NCBI RefSeq assembly: GCF_902686445.1
Contig: NC_062224.1
Span: 18,207,123 to 18,271,122, forward strand
Length of the DNA: 64,000 nt
Reading direction: 5' to 3'
Origin: Sciurus carolinensis
Taxonomy: Eukaryota > Chordata > Mammalia > Rodentia > Sciuridae
The translations under genes were made by a program, and so were the position numbers. Positions 22,509 to 33,878 of this stretch are shown here, piece after piece (position 1 is the first letter of the stretch; every line of letters starts with the position of its first letter). The notes below the pieces were generated by a model. That model was not told the DNA's origin. It saw nothing but the letters and a program-made list of their open reading frames with translations, and searched no databases.

Positions 22509-23357
22509 AAACAACTGAGTCTGCAGTGCTCAAGTGTTAAGATCATGCAAGTTAATAAAAGATGGGAAGAACTCTCCTACATTGGAGGGGACTAAAGAGA
22601 TGTGACAACTAAATGAAATACTTACTCTTCTGGATCCTTCTGTTAATGTGAAAGAAATGTCAAAGTTGTCACATTCAAAATGGAGTCACTTATGTCAACC
22701 CTAACAACAACAAAGTAAATAAAGCCAGGCGGTTATGAAAGAAGGGTTCTTACACACGATTGCCCAATAGCAACTGTCACAGAAGACCCTGCCAGAGTTA
22801 TGAGCTTGAACAGAAGCCACCACAACCTTATACAAAAAGCACTTCTACAAGGACACCTGCCCAGCAACTGTTCAACCTGAGAGCGATGCCAGTCCTGTTA
22901 TTCATCACTGTGGCTGAAGGTCATTGTTTTGAAATACCTGATGCAATCCTTCTTATTTTTGTCTTTAAAGACTTTTCCCAGTCCTAATTTCTTTGAATAT
23001 TAGTTTCTGTGATATGCATAGTCCCATTTCATTGCTCTGCTAATCCCAAATAAACATTTTTTGGAGACTCAGATTTTTATTTAAAAGGACAGCATGGGGA
23101 ATTTTAGAGAAACCTGAATGAGCCATGAGGATTGGATGGTAGTGATAGATCAACAGTAACCTCCCGTTTTTAATACCTGTCTCACAGTTGTTGAAAATAC
23201 ACACCAAAATATTTGAAGGTGGTGGGGCACTGAGTCAGCAATTTTTCCCAAATGGTTCTGGAAAAAAAAAAATTATACCGTACTTGCGACTTTCCTGTAA
23301 ATGTTTGAGGTTGTTTCTAAATCAGTGAATCAGTCTCTCATAGAATTCCAATTCTCA

Positions 23358-23539
23358 AACCAGGTGTGGTGGCACCCGCCTGTAATGCCAACTACTCAGG
23401 AGGCTGAACCAGGAGGATTGCAAATTCAAGGCCAACCTTAGTATCTTAACCAGACCCTGTCTCAAAATAAAATGAAAAGGTGGGGCAACTTGCCTAGCAT
23501 GTGAAAGGTCCTGGGTTCAACCCTCAGTACTAAAAAAAC
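23358..23539 (+). mobile_element. Dimeric B1-ID SINE with perfect target duplication
   Basis: Plus strand: the B1-like half starts at caggtgtggtggcacccgcc; a short linker follows, then an ID-type 3' half with B box gggttcaaccc near 23513-23523 and a short A tail. The 14-bp repeat aattccaattctca is present at 23344-23357 and 23540-23553. Confidence 0.92.
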
Positions 23540-23553
23540 AATTCCAATTCTCA

Positions 23554-26089
23554 GAGACATGGGGGAACTCAAAGACCAGACCCTTGTTTTCAAGCATGGG
23601 AAGGGTTTTGTTATCCCCAGTTTTTAGAAGAGATAGTTGAGGTAGAACAGGGACATAAGGGGCCTTAGGTTATACGTATAATAAATGGGCCAAAGGTAGA
23701 GACAGCAGACAAAAGGATACAAAGCCACGAAGGAGTTCCAGCCAGCCTTCCACCATAAGCCTGTGCGTGGTCAGCGGAGGCCTTTCCTGATTAGATGACT
23801 TCCACAGTCAAAGGTCAAGGCCATCCCAAGCAGGAAAGAGAAAAAGTATATCATGATAGGTGTGGGCTTGCTGGTCAGAGCCACACTCGGAATGGCTGGG
23901 CTCTAACACCTCTTTTCAAGTCCTCTTAGCCTCAGAAGCCTCTCCAGCCTTTCAAGAACCTGGCAGCCTGTGGAGGAGAGGGGAGGGCAGGTGGCGGAAT
24001 TCCTCAGGAAAAGCTTCCCCCGGAAATACACAGAGATCACTTAGAAATGACGCAGGACTCTCCCCTTTTAGGGGAGGGAGACTTTTGCTTAAAGATGCTA
24101 AGATGAAGAAATAGAAGGTAAGGGCATCAGTCTGGTGGAAAACAGCAGAAACACACGAGTGAGTATCCAGAAGAGGTCAGCCTGCTCTGCCCTTGAAGAC
24201 CATAGGACATGCTCACTGGTGCCCAGAAAGGTCAGACCCCAAGAGACCAACTTGCCAACTTGCCGGAATGCCAAGTTCATCAACAGTGAAAGTTGCCAAG
24301 GTCCCCTGGTGGATCTGTGACACAGAGAATGGGCAGGCTGGTTCCAGGGCTGCACCTGGCTGTCACTAAGGAGCCAGAAGTGGCACCTGCCTGGAATTTC
24401 CTTGGTCAAGAGCAGCAAGATACTTCTTTTTCTCTTTAAGGCAAACCACAGGAGTCCTTGAATCAAAATGGTGGTCATTTTTAGAAAATACGATCTGCCA
24501 TGGCCTTGAATAAAATGTTTCCCGGTCTCCTGAGGTGACGGATCACAGGACAGGGCCTCTGGGGCCATTGCTGCTTCTGTTTTCACATGTGGAAAAACTG
24601 ATTCAGAGCCACAATTCAATTTTGTACCACAGTGTCCCGACCGTAATACAGTCTTTTCCCCTGCTGTCAGAGATTTTTCCTCCTACCAGGTGTTTTAACC
24701 ACTAGATCCTCACTTTGAATGAAACAATCAGAGCTTGCCCCATTTTTCTAGAAAACTGATCAGAAAATCCTGACTGCCCAGAATGGCCTTCTCTTCTGTT
24801 TTCCAACAAATTCACCTCAAAATATCCTCCCTGTGATCCTGGGCAGATGAGTTCTGGTGTTATGGAGCCCCTACCGCACAGTGTTTCATACACACACTGA
24901 ATTCCAAAACCATCATTCCCAGAGGGAGGGTACTTGGGGAGTCTTTCTCCTAGTGGCTTGCTAGTGACAGAATCACATTGGTTTTAAAAAGATAGACGTC
25001 TGTATCTCTGCCATATAAAAGTTCAAAGGCGTGAGCGGGACCAGTATAGCAACTCTGCAACCCCTGCAAATCTAGGACCCCGTAACTATCTGCTCCCATT
25101 CCTGTCCTCATATTTACATTCCAACCAACAAGAAAGGGACATAGAAAAAGGCAAGGGCGTACCACTTCCTTTCAAAGCCACACATACCTGGTTTTCATTC
25201 ACATCCCATTAATCAGAATTAGTCGTGCGTCTACAGCTGGCTGAGGTGAGGCTAAGAACCTTGCAATTCCAGTACCACGTAAAAGGGAAAAGGTGCAGAT
25301 TGGAGCACCAAACAGCTGATTCTGCCATGGGGTAGTACATCTTAGAATTAACCATTTTCGAGTTTTCCACGCCTAGCACATTTAGGTCTGAGCTGGGACC
25401 AGATTTTTGGCTAAGAAGTGCATGCTGGACCTGAGCCAGACTAGACTCGTGTTGGACTCCTTGGTCTCTCAGGAGACTCTTCCAACAGTCCACACTCTTG
25501 TCTGGTGCACATCCTTTCTGTTTGACACCCAGTAACTCCTGCCTCTGCTCTGTTATTAGTGAGCAAAACTTCTGGCACTTCCCTCTGCACACTGAGACTT
25601 CACCTCCTCAGTCTGTCCAGGAAGGGTTGAGAGAGCCAGGAGGGAGGCAGGGGGTCCCTGGGAAAACCAAGCTTCCCTTGGCCTAGAGTGTCTTTTCAGG
25701 GTGGCGTTGTCTATTGATGTGGAGGCAGGGGCAGCCAGGGTGCAGGCAGGAGCCTTAGCCAACACTGCTGGCACATAGGAAAGGCAGAATCCCCGTGCCC
25801 ACTGGCGGACCCTGGGTCAGTGCCCCAGGAGCAACCAGGACATCGTCCTCAGAGGCCAGGCTGGGGAACCAGACTGCTCGAGTGGCTGGCAGCTGCATCC
25901 GGGCTTTTTGGGTCAACAGCACCAGTTGAGAGCATCTACATGAACTGAAGGAAGGGCTGCTGAGCTTGGACACTGGGCACGCGGCAGTCCCAGCAGAGCA
26001 GAGGGTGGAGAATGCAGGGCCAATAGTTCTGTGGCCTGGGAGGGGCTGCAGACCTGGGTGTTAAATACTTGGGATCTGGAGTCAGAATT
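23554..26089. other. Intergenic DNA without a supported gene
   Basis: Mostly unique sequence. The 173-codon minus-strand frame (24619-24098) and the 127-codon one (25592-25209) show no recognisable domain. No young repeat copy was seen. Confidence 0.5.
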
Positions 26090-26265
26090 TCTAGATTCCA
26101 GTCCTACCACTAACGCTTATTAGCTTGTGACAACTAGGGAGTTACCTGGTGTCTCTGCGTCTTGGTTTCCCATCTATAAAATGGAGATAATTGAGCCTAC
26201 ATAATGGGATTGGTGACAAACGAATGGCACATAGCAAGCCCTGGATAGACGTTAACCATTATCTC
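26090..26265 (+). repeat. MIR SINE relic
   Basis: The order 'agattccagtcctaccac', 'gtgacaactagggagttacctggtgtctctg', gtttcccatctataaaatgg and 'atgggattggtgacaaacgaatggcacatagcaagccc' matches the MIR consensus in the plus orientation, strongly diverged. Confidence 0.75.
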
Positions 26266-26367
26266 TCGGAGCCTCACACGTGAACCAGGAGGCTGTTTAT
26301 ATTGCATAGGGTGGACATGAAGCCTGGCATATATGGATGGTGTGGAAGGGCCCAGTCTAAATACAGT

Positions 26368-26440
26368 TTCCTTCTCCTTCTCCTTCTCCTCCTCCTTCTT
26401 CTTCTTTTTTTGTTTGTTTTGCTTTTTTTTTTTTTTTATT
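26368..26440 (+). repeat. Polypyrimidine (CTT/CCT-type) simple repeat
   Basis: A run of ttctcc, tcctcc and ttcttc units followed by T-rich sequence with interspersed G. The purine strand would be a (GAA/GGA)n-like tract. Confidence 0.85.
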
Positions 26441-26679
26441 GTCTACTTGCTTATTTGCCTCCTCTGCTCTCTTGGGTCTTGACCTTACCATCTCCAGCAG
26501 GGAGATGAATGTTAGCTCCTCTGCCCAGCAGAGGGCTGCACTGGCCTTTCACCCAGAGCCTTGTTTAAGGTTTCCAGCCCAAGATGCTACATTCTGGCAG
26601 GGTGGCACCCACCATGACTGACAGAGCACAACAGGGCCAAAGGACCCAGGAAAGGTACCATGGTACGTGACAGAATCAA

Positions 26680-27750
26680 AGGTTTTTGGTGTTGATTTGT
26701 TCCTCTTTTTTCTAAAGCTTTGAGATGTAATGTTAGGTCATTTATTTGTTGACTTTTTTTTTTATGGTACTGGGGATTGAACTCAGGGGCACTCAACTAC
26801 TGAGCCACCTCCCAAGCCCTATTTTGTATTTTATTTAGAGACAGGGTCTCACTGAGTTGCTTAGCACCTTGCTTTTGCTGAGGCTGATTTTGAACTCTCC
26901 ATCCTCCTGCCTCAGCCTCCCGAGCTGCTGGGATTACAGGCGTGCGCCACCGCACCTGGCTATTTGTTGACTTTCTATTCTTCTAATGAATGAGCTCAAT
27001 GCAGTGAACTTTCCTCTTAGCATGCCCTTCATGATGTTCCAGAGATTTTGATACATTGTATCACTATTCTCATTTACCTCTAAGTATTTTATTTCATCCT
27101 TGATTTCTTCTGCTATCTATTCATCATTCAATAGTGTGTTATTTAGTCTCCAAGTGTTAGAGTAGCTTTTATTTCTTATTTGATCATTGATTTCTAACTC
27201 ATTCCATTATGATCTGCTAGAATACAGGGTATCATCTCTGTTTTCTTGTATTTTCTAAGAGCTGCTTTGTGGCATGAGATATGGTCTATTTTAGAAAAGG
27301 ATCTCTGTGCTGCTGAAAAAAAGTGTATTTACTCATTGATGGATGAAATGTTCTATATTTGTCTAAATTATTGATTATATTATTTAGTTCTGTGGTTTAT
27401 TTCATTTTTGTTTGGATTATCTGTCTGGTAGTGACAGAGGTGTTATTGTGTTGTGGTCTATTTGATTCTTGAGATTGAGAAGGGTTTGTTTAATATACAT
27501 AGATGCTCCATTGTTTGGGGCATAAATATTTACGATTGTCATGTTGTGCTGATGTATAATTCCCTTAAGCAGTATGAAATGTCCTTCTTTGTCCCTTCTG
27601 ATTTACTTTGGCTTGAAGTCCACTTTATCTGATATGAGGATGGAAACCCTGCTTGTTTACACAATCCATATGAGTGATATATTTTTTTCCCATCCTTTCA
27701 CCTTCAGTCTGTGGATGTCTTTGCCTATGTGGTGAGTCTCTTAGAGACAT
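26680..27750 (-). mobile_element. Inverted 5' segment of an L1 (ORF2 endonuclease region)
   Basis: Read on the minus strand this is the N-terminal ORF2 region: homology to the L1 endonuclease (for example the part corresponding to 'NIYAPN' in 'aatatttatgccccaaac', complement near 27515-27532) and the following linker. Stops and frameshifts abound. A dimeric SINE is nested at 26757-26960. At about 27750 the orientation switches to plus-strand L1 3' end, so I read both parts as one 5'-inverted insertion. Confidence 0.78.
26757..26960 (-). mobile_element. Dimeric B1-ID (MEN-type) SINE nested in L1
   Basis: A complete minus-strand dimer: ID half at about 26765-26818, A-rich linker (complement of ttttgtattttatttagaga), and B1-like half to 26960. 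The 14-bp repeat tatttgttgacttt at 26743-26756 and 26961-26974 is perfect, and the flanks rejoin into continuous L1 sequence. Confidence 0.93.
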
Positions 27751-28445
27751 AAATATTGGTGAGGAAGTGGGGAAAAAGGTATACTCACACATAGCTGGTG
27801 GGAATTCAAATTGGTGCAACCACTCTGGAAAGCAGTGTGGAGAGTCCTCAGAAAACTTGGAATGGCACCACCATTGGACCCAGCTATCCCACTCCTTGGT
27901 TTATACCCAAAGAACTTAAAATCAGCAGTGATGCAGCCACATCAATGTTTAAAGCAGCTCAACTCACAATAGTTAAACTATGGTACCAACCTAGGTGCCC
28001 TTCAACAGATGAATGGATAAAGAAAATGTGGTATATATACACAATGGAGTATTAGTCAGCTTTAAAGAAGAATAAAATGATGGCATTTGCAGGTAAACGG
28101 ATGGAGCTGGAGATTATCATGCTAAGTGAAATAAGCCAATCCCCAAAAAACAAAGGCTGAATGTTTTCTCTGATATGTGGACGCTAATTCACAATAAGGA
28201 TGGGGCTTGGAGAGTGGCTAGAGAAGAACAGAGTTACTTTGGATTAGGCAGAGGGGAGTGAAGGGAGGGGAGGGGTATGGAGGTAGGAAGGACAGTAGAA
28301 TGAATGGGACTTTATTACCCTGTGCATATATGACTTCACGACCAGTGTAATTCTACGTCCTATACAACCAGAAGAATGAGAAGTTATACTCCATTTATGT
28401 ATGATGTGTCAAAGTGCATTCTACTATTGTTAATTATTAATTAAT
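27751..28445 (+). mobile_element. L1 3' end (ORF2 C-terminus and 3' UTR)
   Basis: The plus-strand frame near 27798-28055 carries the ORF2 end ('[20 protein letters not shown]...PSTDEWIKKMWYIYTMEY'), followed by the purine-rich 3' UTR. It is fused head-to-head with the minus-strand L1 segment ending at 27750. Confidence 0.88.
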
Positions 28446-28853
28446 TAACAATTAATTAATTAGAACAAATTCAAAAAACTTTTATCTGAGAAAAGAAAAT
28501 TGAAGACTTCTGGTGGCCAGAGGCCCAGGAAGCCCTTCCGGCATCACAAGGACATCATCCCCTCAGCCGCCCTGGAGAAGCTGACTCTCAGGTGTCCGAG
28601 GGTCGCTGGATAGAACATGCTGGTGGCATACTGGGACACCAGGGATGGAAAAAGGAAGAAAGCGAATTCCAAAGGACAATACCCGAGTCACCCATATGGA
28701 CCTGATTCGGTCTTTGTCCACCTTCCAGGAACAGGGGGAGTGTCCACGAACGCGAGGGACAGCTGTCCTGTACGACACACAAACGCATCTTTCTTACGTA
28801 GTCACATCTCACCAGAAATGCAGTTCGCCTCATTCTTCCAACGTATACTTAAT
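28446..28853. other. Unassigned CpG-containing sequence, host of an L1 insertion
   Basis: After an AT palindromic patch (attaattaattaacaattaa near 28432-28450) the sequence becomes CpG-bearing and unique-looking, and it continues beyond the L1 at 29547. I do not recognise a gene or repeat family; an old LTR or a decayed processed copy of a gene are both possible. Confidence 0.4.
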
Positions 28854-28866
28854 AATCATAATCTTT

Positions 28867-29473
28867 CCTTAGAAAACTTGGAATGGAACCACCATTTCAC
28901 CCAGCTATCCCACTCCTTGGCCTATACCCAAAGGACTTAAAATCAGCATATTAGAGATACAGCCACATCAATGTTCATAGCTGCTCAGTTCACAATAGCC
29001 AGATTGTGGAACCAACCTAGATGTCCTTCAATTGATGAATGGATAAAGAAACTGTGGTATATATATATACAATGGAATATTACTCCGCCCTGAAGAATGA
29101 TAAAATTATGGCATTTGCAGGCAAATGGATGAAATTGGAGAATATCATGCTAAGTGAGATAAGCCAATCTCAAAAAACCAAAGGAAGAATGATATCGATA
29201 ATAAGTGGATGATGACACATAATGGGGGGTGGGAGGGGTTAGGGTTGGGGTTGGAGTTGGGTTTAGGGAGGGGGGCAAGGAATGGAGGAAGGAAGGACTG
29301 TATAGATGGAGGGGAGGGGTGGGAGGGGAGGGGGGGAAGGGAAAAAATGGCAGAATGAATCAAACAACATTACCCTATGTAGATTTATGATTACACAAAT
29401 GGTATGCCTTTACGCCATGTACAGACAAAGAAACAACATGTATCCCATTTGTTTACAATAAAAAAAAAAAAAA
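28867..29473 (+). mobile_element. 5'-truncated L1 with target duplication
   Basis: Starts inside the ORF2 C-terminus (gaaaacttggaatggaacca) and runs through the G-rich 3' UTR to a first A tract ending at 29473. The 13-bp repeat aatcataatcttt flanks the whole unit at 28854-28866 and 29534-29546. Beyond the first A tract lies a 39-nt non-L1 piece and a second A tract. Confidence 0.92.
29220..29345 (+). repeat. G-rich, telomere-like stretch in the L1 3' UTR
   Basis: Contains gtgggaggggttagggttgg and further ggg runs up to 29340, enough G-tracts for a G-quadruplex. It is part of the L1 3' UTR polypurine region. Confidence 0.8.
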
Positions 29474-29533
29474 TCACCTGACTTCAAAACAGCCAGGATC
29501 AAATGACTGAGCAAAAAAAAAAAAAAAAAAAAA
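29474..29533 (+). other. 39-nt 3'-transduced segment plus second poly(A)
   Basis: The non-L1 sequence at 29474-29512 (starting tcacctgacttc, ending atgactgagc) lies between two A tracts and inside the target duplication of the L1 insertion. This is the layout of an L1 3' transduction, where the source transcript read through its own poly(A) signal. Confidence 0.85.
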
Positions 29534-29546
29534 AATCATAATCTTT

Positions 29547-30144
29547 GACACCTTGAACGTGACAGTCATTTGAGAGCAAAGGTAAGTTCTAGAGAACAGA
29601 TTCTGTCGAAAGTCTGTCACCGTGGCTTTGACTGGAGACAGCTGGACAGGGCGGACCTTTCTCCTTGTCAATACTGAGGGATGTGTGCAGCAGAGGAAGG
29701 TGGGGTGAGGATGGAGCCGGGCCAACAGGGCCCAGGCCACCACGCAGCCACGCCCCCCGCGCTCCTGCTTGACCTGTCTGCTGAGGCTCCCTCCAGGTCT
29801 TCAGGCCTCCTTCTCTCTCTCTCTGTGGCCCTTGGGGTGTTACTTTCCCTTGTAGTCCACGTTCTCCCTTAAGGTTGCCTGAACATTTTTTTTCCCCTGG
29901 GATTTTGCAGGTTTTCAATCCCATTTGCAATTGTTTAAAAACTTTGAAGCCTTTAAGTAAACAAACACTCAGAAATGCAGAAGAGACCTGTGCATACCCT
30001 TTGCACCATGGGTTAACGCTGACAGAAATTCTAACCTTAATTTCAAAAATATTACATCATGTTCAGAAAAGCATGTAAGTTTTAAATACCAGGAATCACT
30101 ACCAACCTGTCATTTGTCAGTCATGATTATAAATTACTTAGGGA
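29547..30144. other. Intergenic DNA, no gene seen
   Basis: The first part continues the unassigned sequence interrupted by the L1. A (CT)n-like run lies at about 29809-29824. No domain or young repeat was recognised. Confidence 0.45.
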
Positions 30145-30245
30145 CCGGGGGGCGGGGGTGTAGCTCACTGGTAGAGTGCTTGCATGGCTTGTGAGAGGCC
30201 CAGGGTTCCATCCCCCGTGCGGAAAAGAAAATAAATAAAATTGTA
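30145..30245 (+). mobile_element. ID SINE
   Basis: ID unit with A box tgtagctcactggtagagtg and B box gggttccatccc, followed by an A/T-rich tail. Its head carries extra G residues (ggggggcggggg). Confidence 0.85.
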
Positions 30246-31920
30246 AAATTAATAATAAAATGACCTCAGTGGTGGTTTTGATCCCAGGATGTGTCTACAG
30301 TCATTGACTAGAGTGATCATGTGGGAACTATACTCCCCGCAGCCTTGAGCAAAGAGATTTAACTGCCATATATAGGGAGAAAATTTTGTTTTGTCATGAA
30401 GATTCATGCGATTTCTCTTTCTGCTCTATGACACGGTTGTGTTTGTTTATTTTAATAGATAATGGGTTTTAGCATCATCTAAAAAAATTGATGTTCCAGA
30501 GAGGTACACTATATTCTCCTCTGGTTTTGCCTACCCGCTGGCCCATCACCAATAATGCCATGGATTCGTGATCCCAGCTTCAGAAGCCCAAGATTAAGAC
30601 CAGATCAAGACTGTTTAAAAGATAGAGAGGAAGTGCGATGGCAGAGCCCTGAAGCACTGCTAGCCATTTACACTCTAGTCTAAACACACCCTCTTTCCCA
30701 AGGCAAAGGTTTAAGATAGGGAAGAGGAGAAAGAAGAGGACCAGATGAGAAGGGGAAATGAACAGAGGGAGGTTGGCAAGCTGGGGTTGGCAACTTAACC
30801 TTCGTGACTTTGAGAGTCTGGCTTCAGGCCAGCCCTGATCCTCTGACATCACTCAGCAAGCATTTGTAGCAGTTGTTACACACCAACTGGCCCCAGAACA
30901 TTCCATTCTGAGGCCAGGAGAGGGCTGCATTCTTTGGTGGGGGTGAAACCTGGGGAGAAGGGAGACCCGCTGGGACCTGGCTGGGAGTTCAAGCCACTGT
31001 AATCATCAGCCTCAGCAGCTTCCTCTGGAAGCCCTTTCATCTCCTACCTTCTGGTCTCCAGGCCTCTCTGCTCCTCATTAAGCCTCCACCCTAAGGCTGC
31101 CTGGGCTCCACACTTGAGGAGGCCCTGGGATGAGATGACCAGACTCATCCAAGGTGACTTACAGGTCAGGCCAGGACTGGCATCTCAGCTCTTGCCTTGT
31201 GAATTCGAAGCCCCCACCCAGAGCACAAAGGGGCTGCGCGAGGGCTCTCCAGTCTCCACACTGGCTTCCCCTGGCTTGCGCTGGCACCTCTCTGGCTGCG
31301 GTCTGTACCCTCAGTTTGGGTGTCTCAGGGAAGGGGATCAATGTGCTGAATCACAGGAGTCTGAGAGCAGCCTGTCCAGTTAGTTGCCAATACCCCAGGA
31401 ACTAGCAGCTTAGGGTGCTGGGGGCCCACTGGGAACTGGCAGGGTCTCATTAAAACCCTGTGGCCTCTGCTTGCTAAGGGAGTACACAGGAGTCTGCTTA
31501 TCATTCAGGGCAAGTGAAGCTCCCTCTGCAAAGCCAAGGACCCATGACAGTCTGACAGGGACCCTTGGCACCCTTCTAGCCAGAGGGCCCAGTCAAGGTG
31601 ACTCACCTTTCCTTACCAAGGAAACCCACAGACCTCTCTGACTTGTCATGATCCCACCTCAGGGTGGGTCATGGCAGTTGTGGGTGAGGTTGAGGAAGCT
31701 CAAGACCGACAGTCATAGGAACAAACAGGAGCCCAATGTTTATACTGGCTGGTAGGTAGTAGCTGGCAGGGAGCAGTGAAATATGTGGCGAGATCACAAG
31801 TGTTCTTTAAATTACTTTAGGGTTTCTTTAAACTCCTTCCAAATAGATGAGAAAGCAAAGGGTGGTAGTTAATTTGTAAAAAATTAACAGAAGCAAAGGA
31901 CCTAATGGGGCAATATGTCC
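30246..31920. other. Intergenic DNA, no gene seen
   Basis: Mostly unique sequence. Open frames up to 90 codons occur without recognisable homology. Confidence 0.45.
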
Positions 31921-31939
31921 AAAGAAAAGGATAATGGAA

Positions 31940-32910
31940 TCTCTAGGATATATAAAGAACTCAAAAAACTTAACACCAAAAACACAAATAACCCAATCAA
32001 TAAATGGGCTAAGGAACTGAACAGATCCTTCACTGAAGAAAAAACACAATTGATCAATAAATATATGAAGAAATGTTCAACATCTCTAGCAATTAAAGAA
32101 ATGCAAATCAAGACTACTCTAAAATTTCATCTCACTCCAGTCAGAATGGCAATTCTTAAGAATACAAGCAACAATAAATATTGACAAGGATGTGAAAAAG
32201 GTACACTCATACATTGCTGGTGGGAATGCAAATTGGTACAGCCACTCTGGAAAGCAATATGGAGATTCCTCAGAAAACTTGAAATGGACCCACCACTTGA
32301 CCCAGCCATCCCACTCCTCAGCACATACCTTAAGGGCTTAAAATCAGCATACTACAGTGATGCAGCAACATCAATGTTTATAGCAGCTCAACTCACAATA
32401 GCTAAACTATGGAATCAACCTAAGTGTCCTTCAACAGATGAATGGATAAATAAAATGTGGTACACACACACACACACAAACACTCACACACAATGGAATA
32501 TTACTCAGTTTTAAAGAAGAATGAAATCATGGTATTTGCTGGTAAATGGATGGAGTTGGAGAATATCATGCTAAGCAAAAAGACTGAATGTTTTCTCTGA
32601 TATGTGGATGCTAATTCACAATAAAGGGCCAGGGTGAGGGTGCTAGGGAAGAATAGAATTACTTTAGATGAGATAGAGGGGAATGAAGGGAGGGGAAGGG
32701 GCATGGGGGTAGGAAGGATAGTGGAGTGAAACAGACATTATTACCTCATGTACATATATGACTGCATGATGGATGTGATCCTGCAATATGTACAATCAGA
32801 AAAATCAGAAATTATATTCCACTTAGGTATGATTTATCAAAATGCATAAATCCATTCTTTCATCATGCATAACTAATTAGAACAAATTAAAAAATTAAAA
32901 AAGAAAGAAA
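31940..32910 (+). mobile_element. 5'-truncated L1 with target duplication
   Basis: ORF2 C-terminal frames ('IREM'-type core '[20 protein letters not shown]' near 32092-32151; 'MWYTHTHT' near 32454) followed by the 3' UTR and an A-rich tail. Flanks: aaagaaaaggataatggaa (31921-31939) and aaagaaaaggattaatggaa (32911-32930), one base different in length. A short (CA)n interruption lies at 32464-32478. Confidence 0.9.
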
Positions 32911-33094
32911 AAAGAAAAGGATTAATGGAACTAACTCTTGACATGGTCCATTGATGTTGATGTGAAGCTAGGAATTATGGCCAGAAGTGTCTCCGTTTTT
33001 CTGGGAAGGAAGATTCCTTTAGCAGCGCAGGTGCACTAAGGTAACTTCTGATCAGTTACTGATCCCAGTGCCCACATTAACATGGGGTTGATTG

Positions 33095-33173
33095 GCTTGA
33101 AGATACGAGGGGCTGAGGATGTGGCCTTTGGGTTCAATTCCTGATTACCATCCCCCCCCCCCCCAAAAAAAAA
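33095..33173 (+). mobile_element. Degenerate ID SINE with C13A9 tail
   Basis: 'ggggctgaggatgtggcc' and gggttcaattcctgattacc correspond to the ID A- and B-box regions with a central deletion. It ends in 13 C followed by 9 A (33152-33173). Confidence 0.65.
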
Positions 33174-33749
33174 GCCTGCACGAACATGAATCCTGGGTCA
33201 TTGGACATGACCTGTTCCCTCTTGGCCTCCACTCACTCCACTAACTCTTGGAAGGTGGGCAAAGAGACCCTGCCAGACCTGGCTCTTCCTGTGCTATGCC
33301 TCCACAGGGCCTCCATCAGCAGGGACACAGGGTGGACCTTCCTTGCAGTTGTGATTTGGATGGAGTGTGGATTCCCAACCCCAAAATCAAGTTTCCAGAG
33401 AACTGGTTTGTGTTTTGTAAAAAGTTCTTTGGCTCTATTTCTTCTAGCTGTGGCAGGACAGGGGTAGGCGGCTGCCCTGTAAGGCCCTCGACTCCCCTTC
33501 CTTTCCTGTTTTCTGAAGGGGCCAATGGCTCTATTACACTGAGCCAGAAACACTGAACAAAGCTCACGATGAAGCTATACTGAGAACAGACTGATTCACT
33601 GTTATCCTTGACCTGACTTCTCTGAAGACCAGGCTCTCCTGACACCATTTGGGAGTGACCGTGCTCCAGAGGACACTACAAGGCATGTCTCAGTTTTTAT
33701 TTTCCTGAAAGTGGTATTAGTGGCTATGAAAGTGATTGCCCAATCTTTT
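33174..33749. other. Intergenic DNA, no gene seen
   Basis: Unique-looking sequence. Overlapping frames of about 93-110 codons on both strands have no recognisable domain. Confidence 0.45.
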
Positions 33750-33878
33750 TCTCTTTTTCAATTATTTCTGGGACAATGTCTTGCTAAGTTGCCCAGGCTG
33801 GCCTTGAACTTGTGATCCTCCTGCCTCGGCCTCCCATGTAGCTGGGATTACAGACATGTGCCACTGCACCTGGCCAAA
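33750..33878 (-). mobile_element. B1-like SINE monomer
   Basis: Minus strand: 'gctaagttgcccaggctggccttgaacttgtgatcctcctgcctcggcctccc' and gggattacagacatgtgcca in the expected order, without an ID half. Confidence 0.85.

Larger units (their letters stand above)
20399..23343. other. Intergenic DNA, two tight hairpins, possible old LTR end
   Basis: There is no supported gene. Two short perfect palindromes are present (21937-21959 and 22483-22508). The stretch 22050-22260 is very AT-rich with repeated ttaattat-type words. The end at about 23035-23065 (tgctaatcccaaataaacat) resembles an LTR poly(A) region, and 22740-23070 could be an old LTR, but the family is not recognised. Confidence 0.45.

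Noticed and set aside
22740..23070. Possible LTR ending in an AATAAA context
   Set aside because: Only the end looks LTR-like; I could not recognise a start, a duplication or a family, so I left it as a remark.
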